From: Promethearchaeota archaeon | GTDB taxonomy: Archaea > Asgardarchaeota > Lokiarchaeia > Sigyniarchaeales > SOKP01 | Assembly: GCA_016839705.1 (NCBI GenBank) | Contig: JAEOTR010000014.1 | Coordinates: 62,001-126,000 of the forward strand | Reading direction: 5' to 3' | DNA length: 64,000 nt | Part shown: positions 58,329-64,000 of the stretch, piece after piece | Layout: the number at the start of each line of letters is the position of its first letter | How positions within the stretch are numbered: position 1 is the first letter of the stretch | The notes under the pieces: generated by a model | Databases searched by the model: none | Told to the model about the DNA's origin: nothing | What the model saw: the letters and a program-made list of their open reading frames with translations, nothing else | Program-made: the position numbers and the translations under genes

Positions 58329-59663
58329 ATGCATGATGAAAAGCTTTTTGATTCGTGTGCTCAATATCTTGACACCCCTGAAGCAATAGGGTTAGATGGG
58401 ATTGATTTAGAGAAATACATAATAGCAAGTTATATTATAAAGAGACCTAAAGGTCAAAATGTTAATTATTTATCTAGATTCGCTGCAATCGAACAATCTA
58501 CAGGGACGTGGGTAAGAGTACCTGCTGAAACAGAAGAAGTAAGAAAACATCACGTTGCAAGGGTGCTTGGAGTGTATGAAATCCCAATGTATGAATATAG
58601 CATTCCAAAAGATATTAAAGATAGGACTTATTTTGTTCAAATCGGATTTCCTATCGTGAATATCAAAGGAATGGGTATCCCAATGCTCTTTACTACAGTT
58701 ATCGGCAATATAAGTATCACGCATGGTTTGAAATTAGTTGATCTAGCATTTCCTAAAGGTTGGTTAGAAGATTTTAAAGGCCCTAAATTTGGAATAGATG
58801 GACTACGAGAATTATTAAAAGTGCCCGAACGTCCTCTTTTGAATAATATGGTTAAACCATGCACAGGTCATACAGCTGATGTCGCAGCAGATCTAGTTTA
58901 TCAGGCTGCGGTTGGTGGCTGTGACGTCGTGAAAGATGATGAATTAATTTCCAATCCCGCTTTTAATACACTAGAAGAAAGAATAGTAAAGGTTATGGAA
59001 GCTGTTGATAAAGCTGATTCAGAGAAAGGAGAAAAAACCCTCTATACTATCAATATAACTACCAAATTTCCTGAGATGTTTGAGTATGCCGATAAAATGA
59101 TCGAGTTGGGAGCAAATGCACTAATGATAAATTACTTGACCACTGGTTTTGAAGCTTTAAGACAAATTGCAGAAGATCCCTCAATAAAAGTTCCAATTTT
59201 AGGACATATGGATTTCGGAGGAACCTATTTTGGTGGTTTTTGGACGGGTATGACGAGTATGTTGACTTTTGCAAAATTACCACGGATATGTGGCGCAGAC
59301 ACAGTTGTGATCCCTGCTCCTTATGGTAAAGCTGAAATTTTGGAAGAGAGGTATGAACAAAATCTTAAAGCCCTTCGATTTCCATTTCAGCATATTAAAC
59401 CGACATTACCCATGCCTTCGGGGGGAATTACACAAGGGATGGTAGAGAAATGCATGAAGGAAGCGGGAAATGATATTCTTATAGGTAGTGGTGGTGGAAT
59501 TCATAGTCATCCAGATGGTCCAATAGCAGGAGCAAAAGCATTTAGACAAGCGATTGATGCTGTTATGCAAGGGAAGAATGTTAAAGAAGTCGCAAAGGAG
59601 TATAAAGAATTAGGTGTCGCCCTTGGAGTATGGGGAACTGGTAAAACCAAATTAATAGAATAA
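58329..59663 (+). CDS. RuBisCO-like protein (form IV-type)
   Basis: A 444-residue RuBisCO large-subunit homologue. Conserved catalytic features include E55 and STGTW (57-61), N127, K176 (KPCTG), the carbamylation Lys202 with D204 and E205 (VKDDE), H293, K334 (YGK) and S364 (PSGG). However, the second active-site Lys is Cys178, Arg at the HxHR site is lost (GHMDFGG), and the loop-six His partner is replaced. This mix points to a RuBisCO-like enzyme, probably an enolase or isomerase, rather than a carbon-fixing form III. No methionine-salvage or nucleoside-salvage genes lie nearby. It follows the surface-protein operon but has its own spacer. Confidence 0.88.
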   Translation: MHDEKLFDSCAQYLDTPEAIGLDGIDLEKYIIASYIIKRPKGQNVNYLSRFAAIEQSTGTWVRVPAETEEVRKHHVARVLGVYEIPMYEYSIPKDIKDRTYFVQIGFPIVNIKGMGIPMLFTTVIGNISITHGLKLVDLAFPKGWLEDFKGPKFGIDGLRELLKVPERPLLNNMVKPCTGHTADVAADLVYQAAVGGCDVVKDDELISNPAFNTLEERIVKVMEAVDKADSEKGEKTLYTINITTKFPEMFEYADKMIELGANALMINYLTTGFEALRQIAEDPSIKVPILGHMDFGGTYFGGFWTGMTSMLTFAKLPRICGADTVVIPAPYGKAEILEERYEQNLKALRFPFQHIKPTLPMPSGGITQGMVEKCMKEAGNDILIGSGGGIHSHPDGPIAGAKAFRQAIDAVMQGKNVKEVAKEYKELGVALGVWGTGKTKLIE

Positions 59664-59777
59664 ATTTTTTTTTATTTCATTTGAATAAATACTACATTGA
59701 TCCTATTTTTCTTAACCTAAATTAGTGTTTAAACACTAAACATCCAAAAAAAATCCATATATTATTAGAAAAAAAGA

Positions 59778-60995
59778 TTAATCAAAATTAAAAGGAGGAA
59801 ACTTTCGTCTTTTTTTTAATTGTTTTTCTAATTCTTCTCTTAATTTATTAAATGGTTTAAGATTACCTGAAAAAGGAGTATTTGTTGCTTCAGTGATTTT
59901 AAGTTCTAATAATTTCTCTACTTGTTCAACTTTTCCTAAATTTCCTTCAGATAATAACGAAAGAAAGAAATCATTTTGGTATTTTTTAAATGTTATTAAT
60001 CTATACTGTTGAAACCCAAGCTTTACAGCAATCCAACGCGGGATAGCACCGGTATTTCCCTGTGTATTAGCCGCAATCGCTTCGATCCTTGCGGTTATCA
60101 TCGATTCTTTCATTTCTCTCTCATCTTCTGGGTTTTCAAATTCCATATGCATTTCAGTAACTAGCTCGTCTCCTAATAATAGTGATATTACACCTATTGA
60201 CATAGAGGATAAGCCAAGATAATCAATACGAATTGTATCTTCAACGTATCCGAGATCTTGATCAGAGAAGACTTCTTGTAATTTTAGGTATTCTTTTAAA
60301 ATAAAATTTGCCCGTTTTTTGAATTCCAGTTGAATTTCATACATTTCAAATTTATCTAACTGATTAACATCTTTCCCTCTTGTTAATTCAGTATAATTAT
60401 TTGACATCTGTTCAAGAAGCCATTTTCCTTTTTTGTCCGGGAAATTTCCGTATACCAGGTAAATTATCTCATCTTTTACATAAAACTGGCATTTTTCTTC
60501 AGTATTATCCTCTTCTGTGATAAGGTGCATCTTATCAAGTTCTCCACCTAAAACCCCTGTAGCGATAAGATCTAAATTGTTTGTTAATTCTAGTAAGTAA
60601 TTTAAATTATCATTACTACAAAATAACTGGGTTCTATCGGTTGAAGTGATTCCAAATAACTTTACATATTCACCCTTCGTTAATTGAATTCTTTCTTTCT
60701 CTAAAGATATATCTAAAGGTTTTTGTTTTACATTTACCTTACCTTTAAATTTTGAAGATAACGTAGATGTTTTTGTTTCAAATTGTTTAGGTTGGGGTTT
60801 CTCAGTCTTATCTGTTGTCGATTCAAATAATTTTGCTAAAAATTTTCCACATTTTGGACACAAGGAATCTTTAGGAAAAGGTTTAGTTATATTATACCCA
60901 CAAAATGGACATTCAACTTCATTTTTTGCTTTATGTGGAGAAAATAAAGCATTGGTTTGTTTTTTCTTTTTTTTTTTTTTTGGTAAAGATACCAA
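59778..60995 (-). CDS. Hypothetical zinc-ribbon protein
   Basis: A 405-residue protein starting with a Lys-rich stretch and a zinc ribbon (CPFCGYNITKPFPKDSLCPKCG). The middle shows alpha/beta elements (TKGEYVKLFGITSTDRTQLF, VKDEIIYLVYGNFP) that might be longin-like, and long helices follow (QLEFKKRANFILKEYLKLQ). The C-terminus is basic. No family is recognised. The start TTG at 60995 is uncertain because no good ATG or Shine-Dalgarno motif is nearby. It lies between the RuBisCO-like and hisC genes. Confidence 0.65.
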   Translation of the reverse strand: MVSLPKKKKKKKQTNALFSPHKAKNEVECPFCGYNITKPFPKDSLCPKCGKFLAKLFESTTDKTEKPQPKQFETKTSTLSSKFKGKVNVKQKPLDISLEKERIQLTKGEYVKLFGITSTDRTQLFCSNDNLNYLLELTNNLDLIATGVLGGELDKMHLITEEDNTEEKCQFYVKDEIIYLVYGNFPDKKGKWLLEQMSNNYTELTRGKDVNQLDKFEMYEIQLEFKKRANFILKEYLKLQEVFSDQDLGYVEDTIRIDYLGLSSMSIGVISLLLGDELVTEMHMEFENPEDEREMKESMITARIEAIAANTQGNTGAIPRWIAVKLGFQQYRLITFKKYQNDFFLSLLSEGNLGKVEQVEKLLELKITEATNTPFSGNLKPFNKLREELEKQLKKRRKFPPFNFD

Positions 60996-61041
60996 CTCGC
61001 CTAAATTTCCAATTTCCTATATTATAAATTTAGTAACATTA

Positions 61042-62130
61042 TTATTTTAAATATTTTTTTGCTATTTTCTGAAAGGCATTTAAAAATTTATTATTATCTT
61101 CTTCATTTCCAATTGTAACCCTAATAAAGTTATACAGACCTGGTTTGCTAAAATGTCGAACAAGAATTTTCATTTCTCTTAAATCCCAAACGAATTTAAG
61201 TGTTTTAGATTTATCTTCGAACTTAATAAAGATGAAATTAGCATCAGAGGGTAAGACATTAATACCTTCGAATTTATTTAATTCTTGGGTTAATCTTTGT
61301 CTTTCTTCAATAATTTTTTTATTTCTTTCAAATATCTTGTTGCTATGTTTAATACATGATAAAGCAGCAACTTGTCCTATGTAATTGGTATTATATGGTA
61401 GTTTAACTCTATTCATTTCTTTGATAATATCTGGATCTGCTAAGGCAAATCCCATCCTCAATGATGCTAATGAAAAACTTTTGGAAAATGATCGATTTAC
61501 TATTAAGTTCTTAACTTTTTTCAATAATGGCAGACAGGTTTGATCTGAGAAATCTGCATACGCTTCATCAACAACAACGATACCTGGAAAACTCCCACAC
61601 AATTTAAGAATAGTAGCATTCCCAAATGATTTACCATTGGGATTATTTGGTGAATTTATAAACATTAACTTACCTTTTGCATTAAAAGCAGAATCTGGTA
61701 TAGCAAAATCATTTGTTAATTGAATTTCAGTAATTTTTGCATCATAAAGAGTAGCCAACACCTTATAAAACCCATATGAGGGATAGAAAATGATAACTTC
61801 ATCTCCGGGGTCAATAAACACTTTAAAAATTACATCAAAAATCTCATCAGAACCATTACCAATGAAGACCGAATTTCTATTTGTTAATGTATTTTTATCT
61901 CGCAACAATACATTTAGAATATCTTTACGTAACTCAAATGATGTTGGATCAGGATAAAGTCTAAGTTTATCGTCCAAAGCATTCTTTATATCCGTGATTG
62001 TTTCGGGAATTGGTGGAAAGGGATTTTCATTGGTATTTAATTTAAGCCATCCACTATCCTTGGGTTGTTCACCAGGTTCATAGGCAGAATATTTCTTTAG
62101 GTTTACTCTTAGTAATTCATTTAATTCCAT
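61042..62130 (-). CDS. hisC: Histidinol-phosphate aminotransferase
   Basis: A 362-residue class I/II PLP aminotransferase, HisC, making L-histidinol phosphate from imidazole-acetol phosphate. The LKLNTNENPFPP N-terminal motif, VVDEAYADFS, and the Schiff-base Lys in NRSFSKSFSLASLRMGFALA are characteristic. Length is normal. It lies after hisD on the same strand and is the last his gene visible. ATG 62130 begins the usual helix before the NENP motif. Confidence 0.93.
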   Translation of the reverse strand: MELNELLRVNLKKYSAYEPGEQPKDSGWLKLNTNENPFPPIPETITDIKNALDDKLRLYPDPTSFELRKDILNVLLRDKNTLTNRNSVFIGNGSDEIFDVIFKVFIDPGDEVIIFYPSYGFYKVLATLYDAKITEIQLTNDFAIPDSAFNAKGKLMFINSPNNPNGKSFGNATILKLCGSFPGIVVVDEAYADFSDQTCLPLLKKVKNLIVNRSFSKSFSLASLRMGFALADPDIIKEMNRVKLPYNTNYIGQVAALSCIKHSNKIFERNKKIIEERQRLTQELNKFEGINVLPSDANFIFIKFEDKSKTLKFVWDLREMKILVRHFSKPGLYNFIRVTIGNEEDNNKFLNAFQKIAKKYLK

Positions 62131-62216
62131 TTTAGTAACCTTTTATTTTATCAAAAAATAAGTTTAATAATTGATTTTCTGAAAAAACCAATGTTTTAGT
62201 ATTTACATAATTAAAT

Positions 62217-63521
62217 TTAATTTTTATCTTTTAGTCTTTCTTCAATTGATCTTTTATGAGAAAACAATCCTTCGAATTCTGATAATTTAATTGCAGTACT
62301 ACTGAGTTTAACCAGTCCTTCTCTATTACATGTTAGTACATCCATAGTTTTTAAAAAATCATATAGATTTAAACCAGAATAGGTTTTCGCACTTCCTCCC
62401 GTGGGTAGAACATGATTTGTTCCAGCACAATAATCTCCTAAGGATACAGGTGAAAAAGGCCCTAAAAATATGGCTCCCGCATTAATAATTTTTTTTAATA
62501 GCTCATGTGGTTCTTTTGTTAGAATTTCAAGATGTTCGGGAGCAATTAAATTACTAATTCTTATGCAGTCTTCAATATCTTTTGCTTTTATAATCAAAGA
62601 ATTATTTTTTAAAGCTTTTTCAATTATATCTCTTCTCTTTGATTTTACTACATATTCTTCTATATTATTTTTGATCTGATTAATTATATCTACAGAAGTA
62701 GATACAATTATTCCGATATTGTCTGGATCATGTTCAATTTGAGAAAGTAAATCAACTATTACATAATTCGGATTTGAAGTTTCATCACAAATAATTAAGA
62801 TCTCGGAGGGTCCTGCGGGATTATCAATTGCGATGATGTTTGATAGAAGTTGTTTGGCAGTATTAACCCATATGTTACCAGGACCAACTACCTTTTGAAC
62901 CTTTGGAATGGTTTCGGTACCATAAGCCATTGCAGCTATGGCTTGAGCACCCCCTACTTTGTAGATTTTTTTTATACCAAACTCATTTGCAGCAACAAGT
63001 ACTTCAGGTGCAATTTTATTATTTGTTTGAGGAGGAGAACACATGATTATTTCTTTTATTCCAGCAACATAAGCGGGGGCAGCAATCATCAGAACAGTAC
63101 TAGGATAAATTGCCCTACCTCCCGGGACATAAATTCCAAGCACTCCCAATGGGCGATATATTTGTCCCGCGGTTACTCCTTTTTCTATTTCAATCAACCA
63201 GTCCTCTCGAAATTGGGCTTTATGAAATTTAATAAGATTTTCTTTTGCATACTGAATAGCTTTTATTAAATCTGGTTCAGATTTTTCATATGCTTCAGAA
63301 ATTTCTATGTCTGTAACTTGAATTTGGTTGGTTGACAATTCCACATTATCAAATCTTTTTGTAAATTTGATAATAGCATTATCACCCCTTTCTTTCACCT
63401 CATGAATAATTGAAACCACCGAATCTTGAATGGATTCAATTTGGGTAGTTATACGAGGAATATATTTTGTCAGAGTTTCCTCATTAATTTGGTCTGAATT
63501 TATTTCTTTTATAGAAATCAT
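62217..63521 (-). CDS. hisD: Histidinol dehydrogenase
   Basis: A 434-residue HisD, the NAD- and zinc-dependent enzyme for the last two steps of histidine synthesis. Visible signatures are VGPGNIWVNTAKQLL, the DNPAGPSEILI motif, LLSQIEHDPDN with the zinc/catalytic Glu-His, and the C-terminal CAGTNHVLPTGGSAKTYSG. The ATG at 63521 is preferred to a TTG at 63530. Fifteen bases separate it from the hisG stop, so the genes are one operon. Confidence 0.95.
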   Translation of the reverse strand: MISIKEINSDQINEETLTKYIPRITTQIESIQDSVVSIIHEVKERGDNAIIKFTKRFDNVELSTNQIQVTDIEISEAYEKSEPDLIKAIQYAKENLIKFHKAQFREDWLIEIEKGVTAGQIYRPLGVLGIYVPGGRAIYPSTVLMIAAPAYVAGIKEIIMCSPPQTNNKIAPEVLVAANEFGIKKIYKVGGAQAIAAMAYGTETIPKVQKVVGPGNIWVNTAKQLLSNIIAIDNPAGPSEILIICDETSNPNYVIVDLLSQIEHDPDNIGIIVSTSVDIINQIKNNIEEYVVKSKRRDIIEKALKNNSLIIKAKDIEDCIRISNLIAPEHLEILTKEPHELLKKIINAGAIFLGPFSPVSLGDYCAGTNHVLPTGGSAKTYSGLNLYDFLKTMDVLTCNREGLVKLSSTAIKLSEFEGLFSHKRSIEERLKDKN

Positions 63522-63535
63522 TTTAACCAAGTTAA

Positions 63536-64000
63536 TTATTGTGTCTCTCCTAAAGGTAAAATTTGACGAGGTTCATGAACAACTAGTCCTTGAGCATATT
63601 TTCTTAATTGTGGAATTAAGCCAAGAAATTCATCTTTTTTTATAATAGTATTTACTGCATACCATCCTTCATTCCCAGCTAGTTTTGAAATTGTTGGACG
63701 TTTTAGGGCGGGAAGTTCAACTAAAATTTTATTTAAATTCTCTTCTTTTACATTCATAAAGATATGTAACTTTTTTCTTGCTTCTATAACGCCTTTTAAT
63801 AAGACAAGAACATCCTTAATTTTTTCTTGTTTCCATCCATCTAATAATGCATTTTTATTAGCAATTAAAACCGCTGTAGACCTATCGATAATCTCGACAA
63901 TTTTTAAATTATTATCTTTAATAGTTGTTCCCGTGGAGGTGTTGTCAATAATTACATCTACTTCTTCGGGGGGTTTTGCCTCTGTTGCACCAAACGATAG
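63536..64000 (-). CDS. hisG: ATP phosphoribosyltransferase, long form (5' part missing)
   Basis: The last 154 residues of HisG, the first histidine-pathway enzyme; the N-terminus lies beyond the right edge. The frame is open from 64000 down to the stop at 63536. It contains the substrate-site DNTSTGTTIKDN, the EIIDRSTAVLIANKNALLDG strand-helix, the linker LPALKRPTISKL and the C-terminal PII-like regulatory domain (EGWYAVNTIIKK), so this is the long, histidine-feedback-regulated form. The internal ATG at 63757 is not the start. Confidence 0.92.
   Translation of the reverse strand, partial: LSFGATEAKPPEEVDVIIDNTSTGTTIKDNNLKIVEIIDRSTAVLIANKNALLDGWKQEKIKDVLVLLKGVIEARKKLHIFMNVKEENLNKILVELPALKRPTISKLAGNEGWYAVNTIIKKDEFLGLIPQLRKYAQGLVVHEPRQILPLGETQ

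Noticed and set aside
58329..59663. Form III RuBisCO fixing CO2
   Set aside because: Changes at the second active-site Lys and at substrate-phosphate and loop-six residues argue for a RuBisCO-like protein.

Overview
The window is AT-rich chromosomal DNA from an archaeon, most probably an Asgard archaeon of the Lokiarchaeia type. Supporting signs are an archaeal histone, archaeal-type ribosomal proteins (uS13, uS4, uS11, eS25), an intron-containing tRNA-Ser, a CofC-like F420 biosynthesis enzyme and TrmB, TRASH-like and DUF211 proteins. Alongside these are eukaryote-like parts: four small GTPases (one Rab-like, two Rag/Gtr-like with a C-terminal roadblock-like half, one longin-Arf-TPR fusion), a Bud23-like rRNA methyltransferase and longin-like domains. 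No rRNA, CRISPR array, complete insertion sequence or prophage was seen.

Layout. 0.1-8.2 kb: an SDR, a NUDT19-like Nudix protein, a nitronate monooxygenase-like flavoprotein, an NDP-forming CoA-ligase alpha-like protein, a hotdog protein, and the 3' remnant of a beta-helix surface protein. 8.2-9.6 kb: the uS13-uS4-uS11 operon. 9.8-13.9 kb: a redox operon hdrA - mvhD/vhuD - frhB-like. Both hdrA and mvhD are split by in-frame TGA codons at cysteine positions, two in each gene, and are best read as selenoproteins. 14-27 kb: a methyltransferase, serS, a coiled-coil protein, cofC, a Rab-like GTPase, TrmB, the histone, and a run of small metabolic and RNA genes (HIT, DUF2299, DUF211, HAD, ThpR, D-2-hydroxyacid dehydrogenase, NTF2-like, kinase-like). 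27.4-38.6 kb: sugar-related genes, namely a sulfatase with the Cys-type FGly motif, a full-length GH2 beta-galactosidase, a GPH sugar symporter and a class III aminotransferase, mixed with a ferredoxin, a second CoA-ligase-like protein and a Rag-like GTPase. 38.7-45.9 kb: a coiled-coil zinc-ribbon protein with a non-canonical start, two membrane hexapeptide acyltransferases plus a tandem metallophosphoesterase, a ubiquitin-fold MoaD-like protein, a second Rag-like GTPase, tRNA-Ser(CGA), eS25 and Bud23.

46-58.2 kb holds the most unusual locus. A giant secreted, membrane-anchored DUF2341 beta-sandwich protein is followed without a gap by a cytosolic longin-like/winged-helix protein, and the whole pair is repeated once. 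Between the copies, on the other strand, lies a GTPase that fuses an N-terminal longin-like domain, an Arf-like G domain and a C-terminal TPR-like segment. The two surface proteins differ outside the cell but share a transmembrane segment and a conserved cytoplasmic tail. This suggests a surface-sensing or adhesion module coupled to an intracellular longin/GTPase partner.

58.3-64 kb: a RuBisCO-like protein with several substituted active-site residues, a zinc-ribbon protein and the hisG(partial)-hisD-hisC operon, which runs off the right end of the window.

Two genes (HIT protein and coiled-coil zinc-ribbon protein) appear to lack ATG/GTG/TTG and to start at ATT six bases after a GGTGA motif. 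This is inferred from reading frame and motif spacing only.
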